A stretch of 64,000 nucleotides of DNA from CAG-115 sp051882595 (GTDB lineage: Bacteria > Bacillota > Clostridia > Oscillospirales > Ruminococcaceae), in NCBI GenBank assembly GCA_051882595.1, contig JBJESD010000013.1:5661-69660 (forward strand), written 5' to 3'. The notes below the pieces were generated by a model, which ran no database searches, was not told where the DNA came from, and worked only from the letters and a program-made list of their open reading frames with translations. The translations under genes and the position numbers were made by a program. How positions within the stretch are numbered: position 1 is the first letter of the stretch; every line of letters starts with the position of its first letter. Below, one piece after another: positions 24,823 to 32,228 of the stretch.

Positions 24823-26052
24823 ATGGAAATATTTGTAGATACACTGACCGGGCTTGCTGAAAGCTCGGGCTTATTGGGACTTGGATGGCAGAATATCGTA
24901 ATGATTCTTATATCCTTTGTTCTTTTTTATCTTGCGGTTGTCAAGCAGTACGAGCCGCTGCTCATGCTGCCTATCGCGTTTGGTATGCTGCTTACAAACC
25001 TGCCCGAAACAGGTCTGTATCACGACTACCTATGGAACCCTGCCACCAATCCTTACCTTATCGAAATCGACGGTCATATAAAGACAAGCCTTGATTATGG
25101 CAGAGTTCTTCATGAGGGCGGTCTTCTTGACCTGCTCTATTTCGGCGTTAAGCTGCAGATCTATCCTGCGCTCATCTTCCTCGGAATCGGCTCTATGACT
25201 GACTTTGGTCCGCTTATTGCAAACCCCAAGAGCTTTTTGCTTGGTGCGGCGGCTCAGGGCGGTATCTTCTTCACATTCCTCGGCGCGTGCCTGCTCAACC
25301 TCACGGGTGTTGACAGCTTTACACTTAAGGAAGCAGCTTCTATTGCAATAATCGGCGGTGCGGACGGTCCTACCGCGATATTCCTTACCTCTAAGCTTGC
25401 TCCTCAGCTGCTTGGCTCTATCGCCGTTGCGGCGTACTCGTATATGGCTCTGGTTCCCGTAATACAGCCGCCTATCATGAAGCTACTTACTACCGAAAAG
25501 GAGCGCTCGGTCAAGATGGGTCAGCTTCGTCAGGTATCAAAGCTTGAGAAGGTTGTGTTCCCGATTGCTGTTACGGTTATCGTAGCTCTCATCGTGCCGG
25601 ATGCGGCTGCGCTTGTCGGTATGCTGATGCTCGGCAACCTTATGAAAGAAAGCGGAGTCTGCGACAGACTTGTTAAGACGGCTCAGAACGAGCTGATGAA
25701 TATTATCACCATTTTCCTTGGTGTAACGGTCGGCGCAACTGCGGTTGCACAGAACTTCCTGAGCATCAAGACGCTGTTCATCGTGGCGCTTGGTCTGATA
25801 GCGTTCAGTATCGGTACTGCCTGCGGTCTGCTTCTCGGAAAGCTTATGTATCTTATCTCCGGAGGCAAGATCAATCCGCTTATCGGCTCGGCAGGTGTAT
25901 CTGCTGTCCCTATGGCGGCGCGCGTATCGCAGAGAGTTGGTCAGCAGACCAATCCGTCCAACTTCCTCCTCATGCACGCAATGGGACCGAATGTTGCAGG
26001 TGTAATCGGTTCTGCGGTTGCTGCCGGTGTGCTGTTAAGCGTGCTTGGTTAA
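24823..26052 (+). CDS. Sodium-pump decarboxylase beta subunit (OadB/GcdB/MmdB family)
   Basis: The 409-residue polytopic membrane protein catalyses carboxybiotin decarboxylation and exports Na+. The conserved re-entrant loop IIGGADGPTAIFLTSKLAP (near residue 185), with its key aspartate, and the C-terminal AAMVSQ-like and NPSNFLLMHAMGPNVAGVIGSA segments are present. It could serve oxaloacetate, methylmalonyl-CoA or glutaconyl-CoA decarboxylase; subtype depends on the missing alpha subunit. A strong hairpin terminator follows at 26061. Confidence 0.93.
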   Translation: MEIFVDTLTGLAESSGLLGLGWQNIVMILISFVLFYLAVVKQYEPLLMLPIAFGMLLTNLPETGLYHDYLWNPATNPYLIEIDGHIKTSLDYGRVLHEGGLLDLLYFGVKLQIYPALIFLGIGSMTDFGPLIANPKSFLLGAAAQGGIFFTFLGACLLNLTGVDSFTLKEAASIAIIGGADGPTAIFLTSKLAPQLLGSIAVAAYSYMALVPVIQPPIMKLLTTEKERSVKMGQLRQVSKLEKVVFPIAVTVIVALIVPDAAALVGMLMLGNLMKESGVCDRLVKTAQNELMNIITIFLGVTVGATAVAQNFLSIKTLFIVALGLIAFSIGTACGLLLGKLMYLISGGKINPLIGSAGVSAVPMAARVSQRVGQQTNPSNFLLMHAMGPNVAGVIGSAVAAGVLLSVLG

Positions 26053-26060
26053 TTAATGTG

Positions 26061-26090
26061 AAATACGGCTGTGTAAAAACAGCCGTATTT
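26061..26090 (+). terminator. Terminator after oadB
   Basis: AAATACGGCTGT (26061-26072) pairs perfectly with ACAGCCGTATTT (26079-26090) around a six-base loop, and is followed by a short T-rich tract that runs into the next gene's ribosome site. Confidence 0.75.
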
Positions 26091-26109
26091 GTGTATGGAG
26101 ATTAAATTA

Positions 26110-26568
26110 ATGCTGCTTATAAAGTTCCTGCCTGCCGACCCTGCGCAAATCAATGATATTTACTTCTGTACAAAGTCCGTATTGGATAGCTGCCTCGCTC
26201 CGTTTGATGATACTAAAGAGAGCCTGCTGTATCGCGCCTATCGACGAATAAAAGAGAAAATCAGCTGCTATAAAAGGGTCAGGCTAAGAGGAGTAAATGT
26301 CGCTCACTATCTGTTTTACGACAATGGCAGTGAGTGCGTTCTGGAAGATTTGTATGTGTATGACGGCTATGTGAATATGGGTATCGGCAGTGCAATCGTT
26401 CAGCGCTGTATTTCGGAAACCGAGAAGCCGATAAGGGCGGAAGTTTACGGCGACAATTACCCTGCAATGAGATTATTCAAGCGTATGGGCTTTGTTGAGA
26501 AAGAGCAGCAGGGAAGCTGTCATGTGCTGGTATACTTCGATAAGTGTACATATTCGTTGAATAAGTAA
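26110..26568 (+). CDS. GNAT-family N-acetyltransferase
   Basis: The 152-residue protein shows the GNAT core: ECVLEDLYVYDGYVNMGIGSAIVQ carries the acetyl-CoA pyrophosphate loop (MGIGSA), and NYPAMRLFKRMGF is the usual C-terminal helix-strand. The substrate is unknown. ATG 26110 is chosen because GGAG at 26098-26101 lies eight bases upstream; in-frame ATG 26095 and TTG 26089 fall inside or next to the terminator stem. It has no obvious partner gene. Confidence 0.72.
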   Translation: MLLIKFLPADPAQINDIYFCTKSVLDSCLAPFDDTKESLLYRAYRRIKEKISCYKRVRLRGVNVAHYLFYDNGSECVLEDLYVYDGYVNMGIGSAIVQRCISETEKPIRAEVYGDNYPAMRLFKRMGFVEKEQQGSCHVLVYFDKCTYSLNK

Positions 26569-26667
26569 ATATTTAACATATGTGTATATTTTTACTTTTT
26601 TCCGCTTGGATTGTCATACGGATTTTTTGCTATTTTAGGTATACTCTTTTTCTGCGGTCTGTACTGC

Positions 26668-26696
26668 TTGACATTTTGGTGTTGATGTGTTAAAAT
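26668..26696 (+). promoter_or_regulatory. Plus-strand promoter aimed antisense to the 47-residue gene
   Basis: TTGACA (26668-26673) and TAAAAT (26691-26696) are 17 bases apart. No plus-strand gene follows, so a transcript would run through the terminator stem and antisense to the small gene at 26768-26911. Confidence 0.45.
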
Positions 26697-26698
26697 AA

Positions 26699-26735
26699 AA
26701 AGGTGCAAAGCCTTTGATGTAGACTTTACACCTTT
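26699..26735 (-). terminator. Terminator of the 47-residue gene
   Basis: On the minus strand AAAGGTGTAAAG and CTTTGCACCTTT form a 12-pair stem (one wobble) followed by TTATTTT, a standard intrinsic terminator about 30 bases after the small gene's stop. Confidence 0.75.
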
Positions 26736-26767
26736 GAGGGTTTAGGGGTTTTGCTGTGCTGTGGGGT

Positions 26768-26911
26768 TTAGGTTTCTGATTTGGTGGTTGTTGGTTTCGG
26801 GTCTGTCAATTCAACATACTTGATAATCTCAATTATCTTTTCGCTTGACATTCCTTCATCTTCAAGTTTGTTAATCAAATTAACGATTTCTCTTCCTGTC
26901 ATCTCGTTCAC
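26768..26911 (-). CDS. Small 47-residue protein of unknown function
   Basis: GTG 26911 begins a 47-codon frame, NEMTGREIVNLINKLEDEG and onward, ending in a TTTKSET tail. It has a very strong AAAGGAGAAAGGA ribosome site, a TTTACA-17-TATAAT promoter at 26959-26987 and a terminator at 26699-26735, so the transcription unit is complete. The predicted structure is two short amphipathic helices, each with an I/L-x-x-I pattern (MTGREIVNLINKLEDEG, then MSSEKIIEIIKYVE), and a disordered tail. There is no signal or membrane segment. No family is recognised; it may be a small regulator or binding protein. Confidence 0.75.
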   Translation of the reverse strand: MNEMTGREIVNLINKLEDEGMSSEKIIEIIKYVELTDPKPTTTKSET

Positions 26912-26958
26912 TGTGTCCTTTCTCCTTTCTATAATAGTTTTGGCTTTCGCCTAATCTC

Positions 26959-26987
26959 ATTATAGCAGGAAACGCGTTTGGTGTAAA
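26959..26987 (-). promoter_or_regulatory. Promoter of the 47-residue gene
   Basis: On the minus strand TTTACA (26987-26982) and TATAAT (26964-26959) have a 17-base spacer. The leader is about 45 nt and contains GGCGAAAGCC, a small GAAA-capped hairpin. Confidence 0.75.
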
Positions 26988-27054
26988 GTCTAAATTTTCA
27001 AAGAACTTGCAAGGTTTAGCAGGTTTTGTATTCAATTAATTAACTATATAAAAA

Positions 27055-27083
27055 GATGCCGTTCAGTTTTGCTGAGCGGCATC
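27055..27083 (-). terminator. Terminator after pyrB
   Basis: GATGCCG(C)TCAG and CTGA(A)CGGCATC pair on the minus strand around CAAAA, followed by CTTTTTATAT. It lies just past the pyrB stop. Confidence 0.8.
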
Positions 27084-27090
27084 ATGTTAT

Positions 27091-28173
27091 TTATTTCATA
27101 AGCTGGCGTTCGTCGCAGTACTCACATATCAGTATATCCCCGTACTTTTTATAGCTTCTCGGCAGATACAGCTCGGTAGAGGTTACGCATTTCGGATTGC
27201 AGCAGTGAATATCACGGTGCACTATTCCCGAAAGCAGGGGATTGGGTCTGAGCTCGTTGTTAAGCGTTGAAAGGATAAGAGCCATTCTTACATACATTCC
27301 GTAGTTTGCTTGCTTGAAGTATGCTGCCCTCGGATCCTCGTCAACCTCGACGCTGATTTCATTTACGCGAGGAAGGGGGTGCATAACGATCATATCGCTT
27401 TTGGCGAGCTTCATCTTCTCTTTTGTAAGGCAATATACATCCTTTTGCTTTTCGTACTCCTCAAGGCTTTCAAAGCGCTCGCGCTGAATTCTTGTCATGT
27501 ATAACATATCAAGCTCCGGCATAGCCTCTTCGATGGTTGCGACTTCTTTGAACTCGCAGCCTCTGGCGGTAAGCACATCCTTGATATAAGAGGGCAGGGA
27601 AAGGCTTGGTGTTGATATCAGTACAAATTTGTTGTCAGGATAGCATGAGAGAGTTTTCACAAGTGAATGAACGGTACGGCCGTACTTCAAATCTCCGCAC
27701 AGTCCCACGGTAAGTCCGCTCAATCTGCCCTTTTCGGTTTGCAGAGTCAGCAGATCGGTAAGCGTCTGAGTGGGATGCAGATGACCTCCGTCGCCGGCAT
27801 TGATGACGGGACATTCCGCATTGAGCGCCGCCGCCTTTGCAGAGCCCTCCTGCGAGTGCCGCATAACAAGGATATCTGCATAGTTGCTGACTATCTTTAT
27901 CGTGTCCTTAAGGTTCTCGCCTTTGGCAACAGAGGAATTAGAGGGATTGTCAAAGCCGATAATACTGCCGCCGAGCCTTATCATTGCAGTCTGAAAGCTC
28001 ATCTGTGTTCTTGTCGAAGGCTCATAGAACAAAGTTGCCATTATCTTGCCCTTGCACTTTTCGGCATAGCTTTCGGGTCGGCGCATGATGTCCTGTGCAA
28101 GGCGCACCATCGCATTCCACTGGTGTACGGTATAATCCTCCGTGTCAATAAGATGATTGAATTTTTGATTCAA
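27091..28173 (-). CDS. pyrB: Aspartate carbamoyltransferase with fused PyrI-type zinc knuckle
   Basis: The 360-residue protein has the carbamoyl-phosphate motif FYEPSTRTQMSF near residue 49, the loop NPSNSSVAKGE, the HPTQTLTDLLTL motif near 134 and the MHPLPRVNEI motif near 265. These show the committed step of pyrimidine synthesis. After residue ~318 the catalytic chain continues into CCNPKC (324-329) and ICEYC (349-353). This gives the C-x4-C ... C-x2-C zinc site of the PyrI regulatory subunit, without the PyrI allosteric domain. The promoter leaves only a ~35-nt leader, so PyrR attenuation is unlikely. The other pyr genes are elsewhere. Confidence 0.95.
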   Translation of the reverse strand: MNQKFNHLIDTEDYTVHQWNAMVRLAQDIMRRPESYAEKCKGKIMATLFYEPSTRTQMSFQTAMIRLGGSIIGFDNPSNSSVAKGENLKDTIKIVSNYADILVMRHSQEGSAKAAALNAECPVINAGDGGHLHPTQTLTDLLTLQTEKGRLSGLTVGLCGDLKYGRTVHSLVKTLSCYPDNKFVLISTPSLSLPSYIKDVLTARGCEFKEVATIEEAMPELDMLYMTRIQRERFESLEEYEKQKDVYCLTKEKMKLAKSDMIVMHPLPRVNEISVEVDEDPRAAYFKQANYGMYVRMALILSTLNNELRPNPLLSGIVHRDIHCCNPKCVTSTELYLPRSYKKYGDILICEYCDERQLMK

Positions 28174-28210
28174 GCTTCCTCACCTATCCTTATATATAGA
28201 TTACGCATAT

Positions 28211-28239
28211 ATTATATCAAAATTCGGGTCGAATTTCAA
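28211..28239 (-). promoter_or_regulatory. Promoter for pyrB
   Basis: On the minus strand TTGAAA (28239-28234) and TATAAT (28216-28211) are separated by 17 bases, about 38 bases upstream of the pyrB start. Confidence 0.75.
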
Positions 28240-28299
28240 GAAGTTTTGTAAATTAATTCAGCGTTTTTATGAAAAACAGTTTATTTTTGATTTGATATA

Positions 28300-28308
28300 T
28301 GTTATAAT
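28300..28308 (+). promoter_or_regulatory. Extended -10 promoter for the ASKHA protein gene
   Basis: TGTTATAAT (28300-28308) is an extended -10 box. The -35 region at 28280-28285 is a poor TTTATT. The start codon lies about 30 bases downstream. Confidence 0.5.
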
Positions 28309-28339
28309 TGTAACAGCATTAATGTAAAGGAGTATTCTG

Positions 28340-29404
28340 ATGTCTGATATTCACCACGAAAAATACAGGGAAGAGTACAGTATGGAAGTCGCGGTTCTTT
28401 GTGATGTCACAAAGCAAAGTATTTCGGCAGAGTTTTATGACGTAAGGCTGGAGAGGTCAATAGCAGCATCCTCCGCCTGCTGTGAACTCACCGAGGACAA
28501 TGCTGCGGCTGAGCTTTCGCGGCTGATTTTCATGTCAATTCGTGCGCACGGAATTCCTGCGCCTGCCGTAAGTAGCATTTACTGCTCTGCGGCGGATGAA
28601 CTGTCCGCAGCGCTGGAGGAGCTTGACCCTGCCGAGATGTTTTTGCCGCCCGATACAGAGATCACTGTACTCCCGTTTGTCAGCATGATGGCAGACAGCC
28701 GCTTTGCAGCCGTACTGGCTGCCGTTCCTGCGGAAGAGGGAAATTTAGTGATAGACTTTGGCAGCACGCTGAATGCAGCTTACTATGATAAGGATGGGCT
28801 GAAGATAGCTTCGGTAGCGCTTTCCGGTGCTTTTGACGCAACCGCTATTGAAAGTGGAATGGCATGTATGCAGGGAGCGATCGACGAGGTTAAGCGAGAA
28901 GACAACGGAACGCTTTGCTATTGTGTATCAGGCGACAGCGATGCCTGCGGCATTGCTCCTTCTGCTGTGCTTGACGCGGTTTGCATAATGCGAGCCGAGG
29001 GCATAATTGATGAGGACGGTACACTTACCGACAGGGATCTTTTCTATCTTGGCGAGGATTACTTCCTGTCGCAGAGCGATATCAGGTCTGTCCAATCGGA
29101 CAAGGCTAAGTCGGCGGCGGCAATACAGTGCTTCCTCAAGAACTGCGGCACATTAAAGAAAGTGTATCTTGGAGGAGCTGTACTCGAAAGAAACGGCGTT
29201 AACCGCCTTGCGGAGCTTGGGGTGATAACTCCGGATATTCTGTCAAAGGCACAGGTCTTTGGCAGCCTTACTGCAAAGGGTCTGCAAAGATGCTCTGTCA
29301 GCGGAACCGGGCAGCTTCGGGATACAATACGAAATGCTATCGACATTACGAGTGATATTTACAGGGATTTTGACGATATGTACATAACAAATCTTAGCTT
29401 TTAG
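28340..29404 (+). CDS. Stand-alone ASKHA-fold protein resembling the RACo/RamA C-terminal domain (DUF4445-like)
   Basis: The 354-residue protein has the order seen in the ATPase domain of corrinoid-protein reductive activators: a phosphate-1-like strand VIDFGSTLNAAYY (138-150), SGAFDATAIESGMACMQGAI in place of the usual GPAFEGA..GM.A..GAI, then ALDAV..M..EGIIDEDGTL, a QSDIRSVQSDKAKSAAAI segment and a VYLGGAVLER strand. There is no N-terminal [2Fe-2S] ferredoxin domain and no corrinoid gene nearby. Several motif glycines differ, so ATP binding may be altered or lost. The family call is by pattern. AAAGGAG precedes ATG 28340. Confidence 0.6.
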   Translation: MSDIHHEKYREEYSMEVAVLCDVTKQSISAEFYDVRLERSIAASSACCELTEDNAAAELSRLIFMSIRAHGIPAPAVSSIYCSAADELSAALEELDPAEMFLPPDTEITVLPFVSMMADSRFAAVLAAVPAEEGNLVIDFGSTLNAAYYDKDGLKIASVALSGAFDATAIESGMACMQGAIDEVKREDNGTLCYCVSGDSDACGIAPSAVLDAVCIMRAEGIIDEDGTLTDRDLFYLGEDYFLSQSDIRSVQSDKAKSAAAIQCFLKNCGTLKKVYLGGAVLERNGVNRLAELGVITPDILSKAQVFGSLTAKGLQRCSVSGTGQLRDTIRNAIDITSDIYRDFDDMYITNLSF

Positions 29405-29437
29405 GCAATTTTGTATGAAAATTACTCAAAAAACCAC

Positions 29438-29466
29438 TTGATTTTTTTGTTTATTAGTGGTATAAT
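29438..29466 (+). promoter_or_regulatory. Promoter for rplS
   Basis: TTGATT (29438-29443) and TATAAT (29461-29466) have a 17-base spacer. The start codon is about 180 bases downstream, leaving a long structured leader. Confidence 0.7.
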
Positions 29467-29480
29467 AGAAAAGCATTTAG

Positions 29481-29648
29481 TATCCGTTGCTATGCCATTT
29501 TGTGTTTTGGCGTTGCAATGTGAGTTAATGCGCGGCAATATGCCACACATTAATAACGGATAGTCCGCTGAAATCAAGGTATAGCCCTTGGCGTATAACG
29601 CTCGAATAGGTCGGTTTTAAGAATATCCGAAACGTCTAGGAGGAAAAA
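29481..29648 (+). promoter_or_regulatory. Structured 5' leader of rplS, candidate L19 autoregulatory RNA
   Basis: TATCCGTT (29481-29488) pairs with AACGGATA (29555-29562), closing a junction. One arm is GCTATGCCA/TGGCGTTGC and the other TTAATG/CATTAA with an inner GGCA/TGCC. Downstream are CAAGG/CCTTG and GCGT/ACGC hairpins before the AGGAGG ribosome site. L19 leader RNAs are known in Firmicutes; whether this three-way junction belongs to that family cannot be settled by eye. Feedback by ribosomal protein L19 is an inference. Confidence 0.6.
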
Positions 29649-29990
29649 ATGGACGCATTAAAACTTATTGAACAGAGCAGCATGAAGACTGACGCCCCGG
29701 TTGTTGAAATCGGTGACCTTGTAAAGGTTGGCGTAAAAATCAAGGAAGGCGACAAGTTCCGTATCCAGGTTTTCGAGGGTACTGTAATCGCTAAGAAGCA
29801 CGGCGGCATCAACGAGACTTTCACAGTAAGACGTGTAGCTCACGGCTGCGGCGTTGAGAGAGTCTTCCCACTTCACTCTCCGTCAGTTGACTACGTTGAG
29901 GTTGTAAGACACGGTAAGGTTCGCAGAGCTAAGCTGTATTACCTCAGGGACAGAGTTGGTAAGGCTGCAAAGGTTAAGTCCAGAGTTTAA
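29649..29990 (+). CDS. rplS: 50S ribosomal protein L19
   Basis: The 113-residue protein is full-length L19, at the 30S-50S interface. It shows GDLVKVGVKIKEGDKFRIQVFEG, the FTVRRVAHGCGVERVFPLHSP core and the C-terminal KLYYLRDRVGKAAKVKSR. A GGAGGAAAAA ribosome site precedes ATG 29649. It heads the lepB-rbgA-rnhB-yraN block seen in many Firmicutes. Confidence 0.98.
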   Translation: MDALKLIEQSSMKTDAPVVEIGDLVKVGVKIKEGDKFRIQVFEGTVIAKKHGGINETFTVRRVAHGCGVERVFPLHSPSVDYVEVVRHGKVRRAKLYYLRDRVGKAAKVKSRV

Positions 29991-30016
29991 TCCGCTGCAG
30001 GCGGCTTAAACACCCC

Positions 30017-30062
30017 TATCCAAGCTATAAGGCCTCGCGAAAGCGAGGCTGAAGCTGGGATA
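30017..30062 (+). other. Long GNRA-capped RNA hairpin between rplS and lepB
   Basis: TATCC.AGCT (30017-30026) pairs with AGCT.GGATA (30053-30062), and after a small internal loop GCCTCGC pairs with GCGAGGC around a GAAA tetraloop. No U tract follows, so it is not a classical terminator. It lies 20 bases before lepB and could be a processing site, an mRNA stabiliser or a protein-binding element. Confidence 0.55.
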
Positions 30063-30083
30063 ACATGAGAAAGTGGTTATACT

Positions 30084-30743
30084 ATGTCCGAGATAAAAGA
30101 TTTCAGTAACAAGGATAGTGAAATAATAGACGCTGAGGGTGCGACTGCGTTTGATTCTAAGGGCGATACAGCCCCCGTTTCTGCGGAGCCTGCGCCTAAG
30201 CCTTTTGCTGAGGCTCTTGATTGGGTCGCAAGTATGATATATGCAGTGCTGATTATGCTTGCACTTAATCTTTTTGTGTTCAGGTCTATCACTGTCGAGG
30301 GCGAGTCAATGAACAATACGCTGCAGGATATGGACCGCATAATTGCGAGCAATTTCCTGTACACTCCCGAGCGCGGTGATATTGTTGTATTGCAGTCTGA
30401 TTTTCTTCAGCGGGCTTTCAACAAACCGTTTGGCGAGTCAATCATAAAGCGCGTTATCGCTGTTGAGGGAGATACAATCAAGTTTGACTTTACCACAGGA
30501 GATGTATTTCTTAACGGAGAAAAGCTTGTCGAGGATTACATCGCTCAGCCGACCATGACGCCCCTCAATTGCGTCAGCGGTCACGAATACACGGTTCCGA
30601 AAGGTCATGTGTTCGTAATGGGTGATAACAGAAATCGTTCCACCGACAGCCGCGATTTCCGTCTTGGCATGGTAGATACAGATTATATAATGGGCAAGGC
30701 TATTTTCCGCTTTGCACCGTTTGACAGCATGGGTCTTATATGA
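30084..30743 (+). CDS. lepB: Signal peptidase I
   Basis: The 219-residue membrane protease removes signal peptides from exported proteins. A single transmembrane helix (about 45-66) follows an acidic cytoplasmic tail. Catalytic Ser75 lies in VEGESMNNTL and Lys122 in IIKRVIAVEGD, the Ser-Lys dyad, and the box-E motif GDNRNRSTDSRDF is near 185. Its 3' end overlaps rbgA by four bases (ATGA). Confidence 0.96.
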   Translation: MSEIKDFSNKDSEIIDAEGATAFDSKGDTAPVSAEPAPKPFAEALDWVASMIYAVLIMLALNLFVFRSITVEGESMNNTLQDMDRIIASNFLYTPERGDIVVLQSDFLQRAFNKPFGESIIKRVIAVEGDTIKFDFTTGDVFLNGEKLVEDYIAQPTMTPLNCVSGHEYTVPKGHVFVMGDNRNRSTDSRDFRLGMVDTDYIMGKAIFRFAPFDSMGLI

Positions 30744-31588
30744 GTGAAATTGGAAATATTCAATGGTTTCCCGGTCATATGACCAAAACGCGCCGCCTTA
30801 TTGAGGCGGATCTCAAGATGGTTGATGCTGTCGTGGAGATTACAGATGCGCGCATACCCGAATCAAGCAGAAATCCTATTCTCGATGAGCTAGTCAAGGA
30901 TAAGCCGCGCATAATGATAATGAATAAATGCGATTATGCCGATGATGCAGCTACCGCTTTATGGAAGAAGCACTATGAAAGCCGTGGAATAATGGTTATC
31001 ACCTGCGATTGCCGAAGCGGTAAAGGCATCAACCGATTTCTGCCTGCTGTAAAGGTACTCTTGAAGGATCTTATGGAGCGGCGGAAAAAGCGCGGTATGA
31101 TCGGAAAGGCTTTGCGGCTGATGGTAGTCGGCATACCGAATGTAGGTAAAAGCTCGTTCATCAACAGGATGGCAAAAACCAAGAAAACAAAGGTTGGAGA
31201 CCGTCCCGGTGTTACACGCGGAAAGCAGTGGGTTTCTATCGACAAGGATGTCGAGCTGCTGGATATGCCCGGCATTTTGTGGCCGAAATTCGATGATCAG
31301 ATTGCTGCGCAGAAGCTTGCCTACACAGGCGCTATCAAGGACGATGTTATGGATGTCGAGGCACTGGCGCGCTCACTGGGTGAACTGCTTTTATGCGATT
31401 ACCCCGAGCTGATAAAGGCTCGTTACAAGATCAGCGGTGAAGCGGATGTGCTTACCGAGATAGCAAAGGCACGCGGTATGCTTGTTTCCGGCGGTGAGCC
31501 GGATACCGAAAGGGCAGCTGCTACACTTCTTGATGAATACAGGGGTGGTAAGATTGGCAAGATCACTCTCGAACAAATCGACGGCTGA
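30740..31588 (+). CDS. rbgA: Ribosome biogenesis GTPase RbgA/YlqF
   Basis: The 282-residue circularly permuted GTPase is needed for late 50S assembly. The NKCD G4 motif (~61) comes before the P-loop GIPNVGKSS (~134), and the G3 motif DMPG lies near 175. The N-terminal IQWFPGHMTKTRR is the family hallmark. It is translationally coupled to lepB and overlaps or abuts rnhB, with which it is commonly clustered. Confidence 0.95.
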   Translation: MSEIGNIQWFPGHMTKTRRLIEADLKMVDAVVEITDARIPESSRNPILDELVKDKPRIMIMNKCDYADDAATALWKKHYESRGIMVITCDCRSGKGINRFLPAVKVLLKDLMERRKKRGMIGKALRLMVVGIPNVGKSSFINRMAKTKKTKVGDRPGVTRGKQWVSIDKDVELLDMPGILWPKFDDQIAAQKLAYTGAIKDDVMDVEALARSLGELLLCDYPELIKARYKISGEADVLTEIAKARGMLVSGGEPDTERAAATLLDEYRGGKIGKITLEQIDG

Positions 31589-32228
31589 TTTGCAGCTCAC
31601 GCTGGACGATTTCAGCGGTTCCGACCTTTTCGCTTATGATGACGCTCTGCGAAAGAGCGCCGGAATAATATGCGGCATTGATGAAGCAGGTCGTGGTCCT
31701 CTGGCAGGAGATGTTTTCGCAGCTGCTGTGGTTTTTGACGAGGGTGTAGTTATCGACGGCATTAACGACAGCAAAAAGCTTACCGAAAAAAAGCGCGAAC
31801 AGCTTTTCGATGAAATATGCGAAAAGTCCAGAGCGTTCTGCATAGCTTCGGCTAATGTAGCGGAAATCGAAGAGCTTAACATTCTCAATGCGGCGATGCT
31901 TGCAATGAAGCGTGCTTATGACGGATTGGGATTTGATGCAGAGCTGGTGCTGGTTGATGGCAACCGCTTACCTCCGATAAACGGCAATGTAAAAGCGGTA
32001 GTCAAGGGAGACGCGACCTCCGCAAGTATTGCGGCTGCTTCTATTCTTGCCAAAGTGGCTCGTGACCGGTATATGGATGAGCTTGCACAGATATATCCGC
32101 AGTATGGCTTCGATAAGCATAAGGGATATGGCACCAAGGCTCATTATGCGGCTGTTGATGAATACGGTCTTTGCCCGGTGCACCGACCTTCGTTCTTCAA
32201 AAAGTATTACGACAAAAAGAACTGCTGA
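31554..32228 (+). CDS. rnhB: Ribonuclease HII
   Basis: The enzyme cleaves RNA in RNA-DNA hybrids and at misincorporated ribonucleotides. GIDEAGRGPLAGDV carries the catalytic Asp-Glu pair, and LVDGN and GDATSASIAAASILAKVARD give the remaining acidic residues and conserved core. The start is uncertain. TTG 31554 is chosen because AGGGGTGG lies five bases upstream; ATG 31533 and TTG 31482 extend further into rbgA, and TTG 31590 is a shorter choice. The gene overlaps rbgA by about 35 bases with this start. Confidence 0.92.
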   Translation: MARSLSNKSTADLQLTLDDFSGSDLFAYDDALRKSAGIICGIDEAGRGPLAGDVFAAAVVFDEGVVIDGINDSKKLTEKKREQLFDEICEKSRAFCIASANVAEIEELNILNAAMLAMKRAYDGLGFDAELVLVDGNRLPPINGNVKAVVKGDATSASIAAASILAKVARDRYMDELAQIYPQYGFDKHKGYGTKAHYAAVDEYGLCPVHRPSFFKKYYDKKNC

